Origin: an uncultured Lachnospiraceae bacterium
Lineage (GTDB): Bacteria; Bacillota; Clostridia; Lachnospirales; Lachnospiraceae
Assembly (NCBI GenBank): GCA_947566705.1
Contig: CANOLA010000009.1
Coordinates: 1 to 52,447 of the forward strand
Length of the DNA: 52,447 bases
Direction of reading: 5' to 3'
Position numbers and translations under genes: made by a program. Position 1 is the first letter of the stretch. Each line of letters opens with the position of its first letter. Below the pieces are notes generated by a model. It saw only the letters and a list, made by a program, of their open reading frames with translations. It made no database searches and was not told the origin of the DNA. Below, piece by piece: positions 16,755 to 25,077 of the stretch.

Positions 16755-18497
16755 ATGGCTTTTGATGGAATCGTAATTGCAAATCTGGTGTACGAACTGA
16801 ACCAGACCATCTTAAATTCAAAAATCAGTAAAATCTCGCAGCCGGAAAACGATGAACTGCTTTTTACCTGCAAGGGAGCAAACGGCCAGTTTCGCATGGC
16901 AGTTTCTGCAAGCGCCTCCCTGCCTTTTTTATACCTGACGGCGGAAAACAAGAAAGCTCCCCTGCAGGCACCGACCTTCTGTATGGTTTTACGCAAATAC
17001 ATTGCAAACGGCCGCATTATAAAAATTTATCAGCCGCATATGGAACGTATTATCAATTTCGACATTGAACACCTGAATGAAATGGGCGATGTCTGCCATA
17101 AAACGCTGGTGGTTGAACTGATGGGCAAACACTCCAATATCATCTTCTGTGATGAAGACGGCACGATTATTGACAGTATCAAACGGGTATCCTCTGCCGT
17201 CAGCTCTATCCGGGAAGTTCTTCCGGGCAGAAATTATTTCATTCCTGCCACCCAGGAGGATAAATTTAACGGTCTTGTCATGGAGGCGGATGCAATCGCA
17301 GCTGAAATTGAAAAAAAACCGCTTTCCACTACACGTGCTGTCTATACAACCTTTTCCGGCGTTAGTCCGCTTGCAGCTTCAGAAATGGTATACCGGGCCG
17401 GGCTGGACGGGGATCTTCCGTTGGCTTCCTGCACAAAGGAACAGATACTGCATCTTGGAAATCACATTTACTGGTTTTTTGAAAAAATCAGAAAAAATGA
17501 ATTTTGTCCCTGCATTATCAGAAACGGGAAAAAACCTCTGGAATTTTCTGCAATGGAACTGACAATGTATGCAGATTATGAGCAGGAAAGGTTTGAGAGT
17601 ATTTCCAGGGTGCTGGAGGTTTTTTATGCAGAAAAAAATGTGTACAGCCGCATCCACCAGAAATCAGCCGACCTGCGGCGGATTGTCACGACAGCGCTTG
17701 AACGGAACCAGAAAAAATACCAGTTACAGACAAAACAGATGAAGGATTCCATGAAGCGTGAAAAATACAAGCTCTATGGGGAACTGATCAATGTTTACGG
17801 TTACAATCTCGCCGAAAATGCCAAAGAACTTGTCTGTGAAAATTTTTATGATAACAATAAAGAAATTAAAATTCCGCTGGATCCGAATCTGACTGCCCGT
17901 GAAAATTCCCAGAAATATTTTGACCGCTACGGCAAAATGAAACGGACTGCCGAGGCACTGGAAACACAGCTTGCAGAAACAAAGGCAAAAATAGACCATC
18001 TGGAATCCATTCAGAATTCACTGGATATTGCCCTGTCTTCTGACGATCTGGTACAGATCAAGGATGAACTGACAGAATATGGATTTATAAAAAAGCATAA
18101 AAATGCTAAAAAAGAAAAAATTAAAAGTAAACCGTTTCATTATCTTTCTTCTGACGGATATGATATTTATGTCGGAAAAAATAATTACCAGAATGATGAG
18201 CTTACGTTTAAGTTTGCATCCGGAAACGACTGGTGGTTTCATGCAAAAGGAATGCCCGGTTCCCATGTAATTGTTAAGAGTAAAGGGGAGGAAATGCCGG
18301 ACAGGGTATTTGAAGAAGCCGGAATGCTCGCAGCATATTACTCGAAGGGACGCGAAAGCGATAAAATTGAAATTGATTATTTACAGAAAAAAAATGTAAA
18401 AAAACCGGCAAAAGGTGCACCGGGATTTGTCGTATATTATACAAATTTTTCCCTCACCATTCAGCCGGATATCAGCAGCCTTACACTTGTGGAATAA
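16755..18497 (+). CDS. rqcH: NFACT family protein RqcH (fibronectin-binding protein A homologue)
   Basis: RqcH binds stalled 50S subunits carrying a peptidyl-tRNA and directs C-terminal alanine tailing for degradation; older annotation calls the family FbpA or fibronectin-binding. The 580-residue protein has an NFACT-N domain (about 1-200, MAFDGIVIANLVYELN, LVVELMGKHSNIIFC), a long coiled coil (about 280-430) and an NFACT-R domain (about 450-560). The last contains DGYDIYVGKNNYQNDELTF and DWWFHAKGMPGSHVIV. A ribosome site AAAGGAGC precedes the ATG. It is a single-gene unit, divergent from yicC. Confidence 0.93.
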   Translation: MAFDGIVIANLVYELNQTILNSKISKISQPENDELLFTCKGANGQFRMAVSASASLPFLYLTAENKKAPLQAPTFCMVLRKYIANGRIIKIYQPHMERIINFDIEHLNEMGDVCHKTLVVELMGKHSNIIFCDEDGTIIDSIKRVSSAVSSIREVLPGRNYFIPATQEDKFNGLVMEADAIAAEIEKKPLSTTRAVYTTFSGVSPLAASEMVYRAGLDGDLPLASCTKEQILHLGNHIYWFFEKIRKNEFCPCIIRNGKKPLEFSAMELTMYADYEQERFESISRVLEVFYAEKNVYSRIHQKSADLRRIVTTALERNQKKYQLQTKQMKDSMKREKYKLYGELINVYGYNLAENAKELVCENFYDNNKEIKIPLDPNLTARENSQKYFDRYGKMKRTAEALETQLAETKAKIDHLESIQNSLDIALSSDDLVQIKDELTEYGFIKKHKNAKKEKIKSKPFHYLSSDGYDIYVGKNNYQNDELTFKFASGNDWWFHAKGMPGSHVIVKSKGEEMPDRVFEEAGMLAAYYSKGRESDKIEIDYLQKKNVKKPAKGAPGFVVYYTNFSLTIQPDISSLTLVE

Positions 18498-18571
18498 TTG
18501 ATACTACATTTTGTAAAAAGTACCCGTACTTTCCAGCATACTAAACTTTGTACTGCATATACTAGAATCGA

Positions 18572-18630
18572 GCAAAGTCAATGAAAATCCGCTTCGCGGA
18601 TGAGGCTTTGCCCACCAGTGCAAAGGAGGA
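18572..18630 (+). promoter_or_regulatory. Foldable leader before the spore-protein gene, with two rival pairings
   Basis: GCAAAG (18572-18577) can pair with CTTTGC (18606-18611), enclosing a perfect inner stem ATCCGC-TTC-GCGGAT (18587-18601). The same CTTTGC could instead pair with a second GCAAAG (18620-18625), which runs into the ribosome site AAAGGAGG (18622-18629). The two folds are mutually exclusive, one leaving the ribosome site open and the other closing part of it. Further upstream are an inverted repeat AAAGTAC-CC-GTACTTT (18517-18532) and CATACTA, which resembles a sigma-F/G -10 box, but no convincing -35 was found. Confidence 0.45.
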
Positions 18631-18638
18631 AGGAAAGC

Positions 18639-18830
18639 ATGGCTAACAGAAGTACAAAAAAATCATTGGAGCGTTTTAAGTATGAAGTTGCAGACGAGCT
18701 TGGAGTTCCACTTGGCAACGGATACAACGGCAACCTGACCGCAAAACAGAATGGTTCTGTTGGCGGTTACATGGTGAAAAAGATGATTGAGGCTCAGGAA
18801 AGACAGATGACTGAAAAAAATCATCAGTAG
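18639..18830 (+). CDS. Alpha/beta-type small acid-soluble spore protein
   Basis: This 63-residue DNA-coating protein protects spore DNA and is later degraded by the GPR protease. The start at 18639 (MANRSTKKSLERFKYEVADE) follows AAAGGAGGAAGGAAAGC; a longer frame upstream lacks support. Family stretches are FKYEVADELGVPL and the second half GSVGGYMVKKMIEAQERQM, although the classical GPR cleavage motif is degenerate. It is expected to be expressed in the forespore. A strong terminator follows 33 bases after the stop. Confidence 0.9.
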   Translation: MANRSTKKSLERFKYEVADELGVPLGNGYNGNLTAKQNGSVGGYMVKKMIEAQERQMTEKNHQ

Positions 18831-18862
18831 CTGCGGCATCTGAATAAGATACAAAAGACAAA

Positions 18863-18896
18863 GGCAGGTCCTGTTCCAGGACCTGCCGGATTTTTT
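18863..18896 (+). terminator. Rho-independent terminator after the spore-protein gene
   Basis: A perfect 11-bp stem (18863-18873 with 18877-18887, loop TTC) is followed by GGATTTTTT. On the other strand the stem is followed by TTTGTCTTTT just past the recG stop, so it may serve both convergent genes. Confidence 0.85.
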
Positions 18897-20960
18897 CTAT
18901 AAACTCATCTTTTTTAATTCATCATCCATAAATTTTTCCATTTTTTTATGAAGCATTTTGTGTTCCTCCATGGAAAGCTCCGGATCTTCCCGAAGTACAG
19001 TCTTTACAGCATCAGACGCATCCTGGAGGATGTCTGCATCCTGGTAAATGTCTGCAAGTGCAAAAGGCAGGTCCCCGCTCTGGCGGATGCCAAAGAAGTC
19101 TCCAGGTCCGCGAAGCTTTAAATCCTCACTGGCGATTTTAAATCCGTCATTGGACTGATTTAATATTTCCAGCCGTTTCTGGGCAGTTTTTGCAGAGGAT
19201 GTGTTTACCATAATGCAGTAGGACTGGGCATCCCCACGTCCAACCCGCCCGCGTAACTGGTGCAGCTGTGCCAGTCCGAACCGGTCCGCATTTTCAATCA
19301 TCATGACAGTGGCATTCGGGACATTTACGCCGACTTCGACTACCGTGGTGGAAACAAGAACCTGGATTTCATTTCCGGCAAACTGCTCCATCACCTTGTT
19401 TTTCTGTGCGTTTTTCATTTTTCCGTGAAGGATTCCGATTTTAATATCAGGGGAAAGCTCTTTTTCCAGCTGTTTTGCATAATCGGTTACATTTTCCCCT
19501 TCAAAATTCTCACTTGCTTCTACCAGGGGACAGATGATGTATGCCTGGTGTCCGCTTCTTATCTGCTTTTCAATAAATTCATATGCCCTTGGACGGTATC
19601 CGGTATTTACCACGCAGTTTTTGTTTGGCAGACGTTTTGCCGGAACCTCGTCAATAACGGAAATATCCAGGTCTCCGTAAATAATTATGGCAAGTGTCCG
19701 TGGAATCGGCGTTGCGCTCATCACAAGAATATGCGGGTGTGTGCCTTTTTCCGCAAAAAAATCTCGCTGCCTTACACCGAAGCGGTGCTGCTCATCGGTT
19801 ATCACCAGTGCAAGATTTGAATAATGAACATTTTCCTGAATCAGGGCGTGTGTTCCAATAATCATTGCAGAAGGTAACACCGCAAGTTTTTCACAGGCAA
19901 GCCGCTTTTCTTTTGCCGTCATGGAACCAGTCAGCAGTACAACCGGAAAATCCAGTCCGAAATCAGCGCAGAGCTTCTGGTAGGATTCAAAGTGCTGCCT
20001 TGCCAGAACCTCAGTCGGAGCCATAATTGCAGACTGGTAGCCGTTGTGTGCACACCATGCCATGGCAAGGAATGCAATAATTGTTTTTCCTGAGCCCACA
20101 TCCCCCTGAATCAGACGCTGCATAACATATTCGCCATGCAGGTTTTCCGTCACATCGGAAAGCGCCCGTTGCTGTGCGTCTGTCAGCTTATAAGGCAGTT
20201 TGTCCGTCTGCTGTCTTATAAAATCCTCATCCTGAAAGGTAAAGGGATTTGCCTCTCTCTTCTGCTGCTTTTTCTGGTACTGCATTCCCATGATAAAGAG
20301 AAAAAATTCATCAAAAACCAGCCGGTTTCTTGCTGTTACCAGTGTGTCCATGGTATCCGGAAAATGGATCTGCTTCATGGCATAGTTATATTCGCATAGA
20401 CCGCAGTTTTTACGTATATTAGCCGGAAGAAAATCCATGACCAGCGCACCTGCATCAAGTGCCTGCCGGATGGTTTTTGTCACCAGGTTATTGGTAAGCC
20501 CGCCGGTAAGTGCATAGACTGGATACAGCTGTTCCGCCATCTGTTCATAGCTTTTTGGCTGGTAAACAACGGGCTGTTCCATGACATATTTTCCTTCACG
20601 GATACTTACTTTTCCATAAAAAACATAGTACTGTCCGTGTTTTAAGGAATTTTTAATGTATGGCATGCGGTACCAGACAAGCTGGATTCTGTGTCCGTGG
20701 CTTCCAATAGTAAGAAGCGTTACCTGCATGCGCCGTCCGCTCTTGACTACGGGTGCCTGCGTTACTTTTGCTGCAATTGCATGAGGTTCTTCAGTCAGTT
20801 CTGTGATATCGTCAATTGCCTGCAGCTTGGGATATCTGATATAAGTCCGGGGAAAATGAAGGAGTATATCACCAACGGTGTATACCCCCATTTTTGCAAA
20901 TAAATCTTTTGTTTTTTCGCCAATGCCCCTGATTTCGGTAATTACAGAGTCCTGGTTCAT
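18897..20960 (-). CDS. recG: ATP-dependent DNA helicase RecG
   Basis: RecG remodels stalled replication forks and branched DNA. The 687-residue protein has an N-terminal wedge/OB region (about 1-200), Walker A GDVGSGKT (286-293), DEQHRFGVRQRD (389-400, the DEAH-type box), VMSATPIPRTLAI and the C-terminal motif LRGRVGRGDAQSYC. Length is normal. It starts 12 bases behind fakA in the conserved gls24-fakA-recG order. Confidence 0.97.
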   Translation of the reverse strand: MNQDSVITEIRGIGEKTKDLFAKMGVYTVGDILLHFPRTYIRYPKLQAIDDITELTEEPHAIAAKVTQAPVVKSGRRMQVTLLTIGSHGHRIQLVWYRMPYIKNSLKHGQYYVFYGKVSIREGKYVMEQPVVYQPKSYEQMAEQLYPVYALTGGLTNNLVTKTIRQALDAGALVMDFLPANIRKNCGLCEYNYAMKQIHFPDTMDTLVTARNRLVFDEFFLFIMGMQYQKKQQKREANPFTFQDEDFIRQQTDKLPYKLTDAQQRALSDVTENLHGEYVMQRLIQGDVGSGKTIIAFLAMAWCAHNGYQSAIMAPTEVLARQHFESYQKLCADFGLDFPVVLLTGSMTAKEKRLACEKLAVLPSAMIIGTHALIQENVHYSNLALVITDEQHRFGVRQRDFFAEKGTHPHILVMSATPIPRTLAIIIYGDLDISVIDEVPAKRLPNKNCVVNTGYRPRAYEFIEKQIRSGHQAYIICPLVEASENFEGENVTDYAKQLEKELSPDIKIGILHGKMKNAQKNKVMEQFAGNEIQVLVSTTVVEVGVNVPNATVMMIENADRFGLAQLHQLRGRVGRGDAQSYCIMVNTSSAKTAQKRLEILNQSNDGFKIASEDLKLRGPGDFFGIRQSGDLPFALADIYQDADILQDASDAVKTVLREDPELSMEEHKMLHKKMEKFMDDELKKMSL

Positions 20961-20972
20961 AACTGCTCCTGT

Positions 20973-22718
20973 CTATTCCACGGAAAGGATGTAGTAATAA
21001 ACCGGCTGTCCGCCGTTATTAACTTCCACTTCAATATCCGGATACTTCTCTTCCAGCATCCTGCTGAGTTCGTCTGCATCTTCCCCGGTTGTGTCAGCGC
21101 CGTAATAGATACTGATAATGGATGACTCCTCATCTACCAGCTCATCCACCAGTTCCAGAGTGGTTTCTTTTAAATCGCTGCCGACAGATAAAATGGCCCT
21201 GTCACCGATTCCCATATAATCATCCTGTTTTATCTGTTTGCCGTCAATTTCCGTATCCCTGACTGCAAATGTCACCTGGCCTGTTTTTACACTGTCAAGC
21301 TCGGCTGTCATGGCGTCTGTATTTTCCTTTACGGAACGCTCCGGAATAAAATTAATCAGTGAAACAATTCCCTGCGGAATGGTCCTTGTCGGAATCACGA
21401 TAACATCCGTCTCGGCAAGTTCTGCCGCCTGGTTTGCAGCCATAATAATGTTTTTGTTGTTTGGCAGTACAAAAATATGCTCGGCATTTACTTTTTCAAT
21501 TGCCTGAAGAATATCCTCCGTACTCGGATTCATGGTCTGACCGCCTTCTATAATATAGTCTGTGCCAAGACCGCGGAAAATTTCACTTAATCCCTTTCCG
21601 GCTGATACACTGATAAAACCAAATTCTTTTTTCGGTTCTTCTGCTGCCGGAGCAGGTTCTTCTTCCTGCACTTTAACCGGCGGTGTTTCCAGCGGACGGA
21701 CAATTTCTGTCGGACGGACAATTTCCCCTTCTGTTTGGGCCTTCTTTTGTTCTGCCGCAATTTTAGCCGCATCCTTAATTAATTTTTCCTGATGTTCCTC
21801 ACGCATATTATCAATCTTGATCCTGCTTAAAGAGCCGTGTGTTAAGGCTTTCTGGATGGCATTACCCGGATCATTGGTATGTACGTGAGTCTTAACGATC
21901 TCATCGTCCGCTACCACAACGATTGAATCACCGATGGATTCCAGATATGCCTTATATTCCTGCTCTTCCTTATCCGAAAGGGGACGGTTTAAAACAATGA
22001 TAAACTCTGTACAATAGCCGAACTTGATTTCTTCTTCTGTTTCGGAAGTGATTTTAACAAATCCGGTCCCAGTGCTTCCCTCGATGCTGTAATCGATTTC
22101 TTTTCCAAGCAGACAGTCATATGCACCCTTTAATACCTGCATCAGTCCCTGTCCGCCGGAATCAACAACACCTGCCTGCTTTAAAACCGGAAGCATTTCC
22201 GGCGTCCTGCTTAACACATGGTCTGCATACTGGATGACTTCATCACAGAAATACACCAGATCGTCAGTTTCCTGCGCCAGCTCAAGAGCACGGTCCGCAG
22301 CGCCTTTTGCAACGGTAAGGATCGTTCCCTCTTTTGGTTTCATAACCGCCTTATAGGCTGTTTCAACGGCTTTCTGGAAAGAGTCAGACAGTATCATAAC
22401 ATCTATTTCCTGATATTCTGCAATGACTTTACAGAAACCGCGGAACAGCTGCGAGAGGATAACGCCGGAGTTACCCCTGGCGCCGCGCAGGGAACCGGAG
22501 GAAACTGCTTTTGCAAGCTCCTGCATGGTCGGGTTTTTCAGTGCACTTACTTCCTTTGCCGCAGACATAATTGTCATGGACATATTGGTACCTGTATCTC
22601 CATCCGGAACCGGAAATACGTTTAATTCATTAATCCAGTCTTTTTTTGATTCCAGGTTTTTTGCCGCAGCAAGAAACATTCTGGACAGTAATTCGGAATT
22701 TATGCTTGTGATTTCCAA
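20973..22718 (-). CDS. Fatty acid kinase-like DAK2 domain protein (FakA/YloV)
   Basis: A 581-residue protein like FakA, which phosphorylates FakB-bound fatty acids. The N-terminal DAK2 kinase domain shows LNVFPVPDGDTGTNMSMTI (about 32-50) and GSLRGARGNSGVILSQLFRG. The C-terminal DegV-like/FakA half contains FVLPNNKNIIMAANQAAEL. A linker rich in P and E (about 310-370) joins them. The start is TTG (22716-22718) behind GGGGAGGG at good spacing; no ATG is nearby. It is 14 bases after gls24. FakA activity in Clostridia is inferred from the family. Confidence 0.9.
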   Translation of the reverse strand: MEITSINSELLSRMFLAAAKNLESKKDWINELNVFPVPDGDTGTNMSMTIMSAAKEVSALKNPTMQELAKAVSSGSLRGARGNSGVILSQLFRGFCKVIAEYQEIDVMILSDSFQKAVETAYKAVMKPKEGTILTVAKGAADRALELAQETDDLVYFCDEVIQYADHVLSRTPEMLPVLKQAGVVDSGGQGLMQVLKGAYDCLLGKEIDYSIEGSTGTGFVKITSETEEEIKFGYCTEFIIVLNRPLSDKEEQEYKAYLESIGDSIVVVADDEIVKTHVHTNDPGNAIQKALTHGSLSRIKIDNMREEHQEKLIKDAAKIAAEQKKAQTEGEIVRPTEIVRPLETPPVKVQEEEPAPAAEEPKKEFGFISVSAGKGLSEIFRGLGTDYIIEGGQTMNPSTEDILQAIEKVNAEHIFVLPNNKNIIMAANQAAELAETDVIVIPTRTIPQGIVSLINFIPERSVKENTDAMTAELDSVKTGQVTFAVRDTEIDGKQIKQDDYMGIGDRAILSVGSDLKETTLELVDELVDEESSIISIYYGADTTGEDADELSRMLEEKYPDIEVEVNNGGQPVYYYILSVE

Positions 22719-22732
22719 TGCTTTTCCCTCCC

Positions 22733-23092
22733 CTAGTCAATTACACGTACGCCTTCGACGTAAATATTGATTTTATTGATTGTCATACCGGTAAACGACT
22801 CAACTTTATACCTTACCGTATCAATCAGGTTTTCGGAAACTGTATAGATGCTGACGCCATAGGCAACGATTACATGGAAATCAATGGTAATCTGGTTATC
22901 CGCCTCAACCAGAACGCTGATACCATGTGTCAGGTAATCCCTCTTTAACAGCTTGACCAGACCATCCTTCATATTTACAGCCGCCATGCCGACAATTCCG
23001 AAACATTCCACGGCAACGGAACCGGCATAGGTCGCAATTACATCTTCGTCGATTAATATCTTACCATACTGGGTATCAATCTGTCCCTTCAT
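22733..23092 (-). CDS. Asp23/Gls24 family envelope stress protein (YloU-like)
   Basis: A 119-residue protein opening MKGQIDTQYGKILIDEDVIATYAG and containing the family run VVAYGVSIYTVSENLIDTV. Proteins of this family sit beside fakA in most Firmicutes and have been linked to envelope stress or fatty acid metabolism. I chose the ATG at 23090-23092; GGAGG lies 10 bases upstream. A GTG eleven codons earlier is open but overlaps the inverted repeat in the leader. Confidence 0.9.
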   Translation of the reverse strand: MKGQIDTQYGKILIDEDVIATYAGSVAVECFGIVGMAAVNMKDGLVKLLKRDYLTHGISVLVEADNQITIDFHVIVAYGVSIYTVSENLIDTVRYKVESFTGMTINKINIYVEGVRVID

Positions 23093-23116
23093 ACTCTTTA
23101 TACCTCCATTATTTGC

Positions 23117-23132
23117 AATCCCCACGGGGATT
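23117..23132. repeat. Inverted repeat in the gls24 leader
   Basis: AATCCCC-AC-GGGGATT forms a perfect 7-bp inverted repeat with only a 2-base centre, between the -10 box and the ribosome site of the gls24 operon. The tight centre suggests a protein-binding site more than an RNA hairpin. Confidence 0.5.
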
Positions 23133-23158
23133 ACCGATATCAGTACACAACTAATCGT

Positions 23159-23187
23159 ATTATAACCATTTTTTGTAAAAAAGTAAA
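23159..23187 (-). promoter_or_regulatory. Promoter for gls24-fakA-recG
   Basis: On the minus strand TTTACT (23182-23187), a 17-base spacer and TATAAT (23159-23164), divergent from the rpmB promoter. Confidence 0.72.
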
Positions 23188-23232
23188 TATTTTGTTATTA
23201 CGGTTAAAAATAAAATTTTTTGTAATTTTTCC

Positions 23233-23261
23233 TTGCAAATAAAAAACGAATCTGATAAAAT
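23233..23261 (+). promoter_or_regulatory. Promoter for rpmB
   Basis: TTGCAA (23233-23238), a 17-base spacer and TAAAAT (23256-23261) lie 57 bases before the rpmB start. Confidence 0.72.
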
Positions 23262-23317
23262 AAGCATGTTGTGAGCCTGCAGATGCAGGAAAGATATATG
23301 CAAGGAGGTGCAAAATC

Positions 23318-23503
23318 ATGGCAAAATGTGCAATTTGTGAAAAGGGCGTACATTTCGGACATAATGTGAGCCATTCTCATAGAAAATCAAACAGAATCTG
23401 GAAATCAAACATCAAGCGTGTACACTGCAAGGTAAACGGTGTGCCACAGAGGTTATATGTTTGTACTTCCTGTCTGAGATCTGGTAAAGTAGAAAGAGCT
23501 TAG
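23318..23503 (+). CDS. rpmB: 50S ribosomal protein L28
   Basis: A 61-residue structural protein of the large ribosomal subunit. The sequence opens MAKCAICEKGVHFGHNVSHS and contains KRVHCKVNGVPQRLYVCTSC. It keeps the four-cysteine zinc pattern (CAIC near the N-terminus and CTSC near the C-terminus), so it is the zinc-bound (C+) form. GCAAGGAGGTG gives a strong ribosome site. It is transcribed alone, with its own promoter and terminator, divergent from gls24 as in many Firmicutes. Confidence 0.97.
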   Translation: MAKCAICEKGVHFGHNVSHSHRKSNRIWKSNIKRVHCKVNGVPQRLYVCTSCLRSGKVERA

Positions 23504-23514
23504 GAAACAAATCG

Positions 23515-23544
23515 GAACCGTCGCAGCTGCGATGGTTCTTTTTT
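23515..23544 (+). terminator. Rho-independent terminator after rpmB
   Basis: The stem GAACCGTCGCA (23515-23525) pairs with TGCGATGGTTC (23528-23538) with one G-T pair, followed by TTTTTT. Confidence 0.87.
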
Positions 23545-23552
23545 ATTGCCTG

Positions 23553-23717
23553 CTATTTGCAGGAAGAAAACAAAAGATAAGAAACCAGCAGTGCTCCTGC
23601 TATCAGCAGAATTCCTATTAATCCTCCGCCAACAAAAAACATGACGAGCATACCAAGTGCAAACCAGAACAGTGTATATCCCCAGATACGTTTCACGATT
23701 TCACCAAAAAAGAACAT
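23553..23717 (-). CDS. Small membrane protein, function unknown (54 residues)
   Basis: An open frame of 54 residues starting MFFFGEIVKRIWGYTLFWF and ending in a hydrophobic helix and LLFSSCK. Composition is that of a small inner-membrane protein with one or two helices (about 15-30 and 30-50). It fills the space between the rpmB terminator and the gerW terminator. The proposed ATG at 23715-23717 lies inside the gerW terminator hairpin and has no clear ribosome site; a GTG a few codons downstream is an alternative start. Expression may depend on read-through from gerW. I do not recognise a family. Confidence 0.5.
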   Translation of the reverse strand: MFFFGEIVKRIWGYTLFWFALGMLVMFFVGGGLIGILLIAGALLVSYLLFSSCK

Positions 23718-23739
23718 ATATTACTACTAATATATGCTC
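23706..23739 (-). terminator. AT-rich terminator after gerW
   Basis: On the minus strand GAGCATATATTA pairs with TAATATATGTTC around GTAG (23712-23739), followed by TTTTTT (23706-23711). The stem is long but AT-rich, so it may be leaky. It ends the NUDIX-to-gerW operon. Confidence 0.68.
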
Positions 23740-23767
23740 TTTTGCGAATTAAATACTTTTTTATCTG

Positions 23768-24160
23768 TTATTCTTCATCCGCCCCGTCTTCTGCCTCATC
23801 GAAAAAGTCGTCTGAACCATTGTCATGTTTTCCGGCTGTAAATTTGTTTATCACATCAGGAACCATATCCAGGATTTTTGTCATGCCATCCTGGTTTTTC
23901 ACATTAACAAGCTTTGTTTCTCCATTCTGAATCACAAGCACGGCGCTTGGGTTGATCTTTCCACCCATACCTCCTGCCCCGTTATTGCTCTTTTCCTGGG
24001 CAAAAGCACCAGCCGCCACACCAAATGACACATCCACAAGCGGAAGTATAATCGTATCGCCAATGTGGATTGCATCCCCAACCACGGTTTTTGTTGTTAT
24101 AAAGCTGTCCATACCTTTAAACAGGGATTCCACTGTATTGTTAAAACTGTTATCTGCCAT
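23768..24160 (-). CDS. GerW family spore protein (YtfJ-like)
   Basis: A 130-residue protein of the GerW/YtfJ family, found in spores and needed for normal germination in Bacillus. Visible family features are FKGMDSFITTKTVVGDAIHI, TIILPLVDVSFGVAAGAFA and the glycine-rich GAGGMGGKINPSAVLVI. The acidic tail (DDFFDEAEDGADEE) is unusual but soluble. It is 17 bases behind the DUF2953 (YtfI-like) gene; ytfI-ytfJ pairing is also seen in Bacillus. Confidence 0.92.
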   Translation of the reverse strand: MADNSFNNTVESLFKGMDSFITTKTVVGDAIHIGDTIILPLVDVSFGVAAGAFAQEKSNNGAGGMGGKINPSAVLVIQNGETKLVNVKNQDGMTKILDMVPDVINKFTAGKHDNGSDDFFDEAEDGADEE

Positions 24161-24177
24161 CGCAAAACCTCCTTGGT

Positions 24178-25077
24178 TTATTTCATAGTCATAATGTTAT
24201 TATATAGTTTCTGGCAGTTCTTATCAAGAACTATTCCAAGGAAAAGAACAAGAATTTGTATTCCGTACAGGTGTCCGCGGATATCAAAATCAGCTTCCGC
24301 ATAAGCATTTTCAGCGACAAAGTCCGGTATAATGTTCCAGTGGTATTTATATCCAACCGGAAAAAGCGCAAGTACTCCCAGTAATTCTCCTGTTATATCC
24401 GGTGTACCTGCAGAGTATTTTAAATCCAGGCTTGATTTCCTGGGGCTTATTTTTTTAAATAAAGAAAATAAACTATCCTTTAATTTTCTAAATGCAGCAC
24501 GGTTTTCCTCATCATTTATAAATTCAATAAAATCTTTTGATATATTTCGAATATGTGTCAGCATATGCCGGAGCTTTTTAAAAAAATCCAGAAGCCGTTT
24601 AAAACGCAGCTTCTGCTTCTTCCAGATGGCAGACCATCCTTTTTCCGGCGGCTGTTCATCCCGGTCATTTTCTTGTGTGTCGGATGAAAGGTCTGTTTTG
24701 CAATGCGGTGAATCTTCCTGTATGGAAAGCATCTGCAGTTCATGTTCTGCTGAGGGATCCTTTACACTGTATTTTGAACCGGTATCTTTTATAGTATCTT
24801 CAGTTTTTTGTAAATTATCACCTGATAACTGTTTTTTTATTCCCAGAATCCGAAGATACATGTCAAAGCCGGATTCCTCTGCGTTTATATACAGACCGAG
24901 CAGATGGAGAAATAAAAAAATCCGCCCTTTGAAATAAAGTTTTTTGTCATGGTAACTGCCCTTTATCCGGTATTTCACAGGGGTAAACAGCAGGATAAAT
25001 ACCAGAAGAAAAATGATTCCGGCAATTACCAGAAGAACCAGTCCCGTAATCTTTAGAATCTGGAGAAATATGCTCAT
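24178..25077 (-). CDS. DUF2953 domain protein (YtfI-like)
   Basis: A 299-residue protein with one N-terminal membrane helix (about 8-30, LKITGLVLLVIAGIIFLLVF), a middle charged and disordered region (about 95-150), and a C-terminal DUF2953 region (KKISPRKSSLDLKYSAGTPD, TGELLGVLALFPVGY). A second weak hydrophobic segment is near the C-terminus. YtfI-like genes precede gerW in spore formers, which suggests a sporulation role; the biochemical function is unknown. The start overlaps the stop of the upstream 108-residue gene by four bases. Confidence 0.85.
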   Translation of the reverse strand: MSIFLQILKITGLVLLVIAGIIFLLVFILLFTPVKYRIKGSYHDKKLYFKGRIFLFLHLLGLYINAEESGFDMYLRILGIKKQLSGDNLQKTEDTIKDTGSKYSVKDPSAEHELQMLSIQEDSPHCKTDLSSDTQENDRDEQPPEKGWSAIWKKQKLRFKRLLDFFKKLRHMLTHIRNISKDFIEFINDEENRAAFRKLKDSLFSLFKKISPRKSSLDLKYSAGTPDITGELLGVLALFPVGYKYHWNIIPDFVAENAYAEADFDIRGHLYGIQILVLFLGIVLDKNCQKLYNNIMTMK

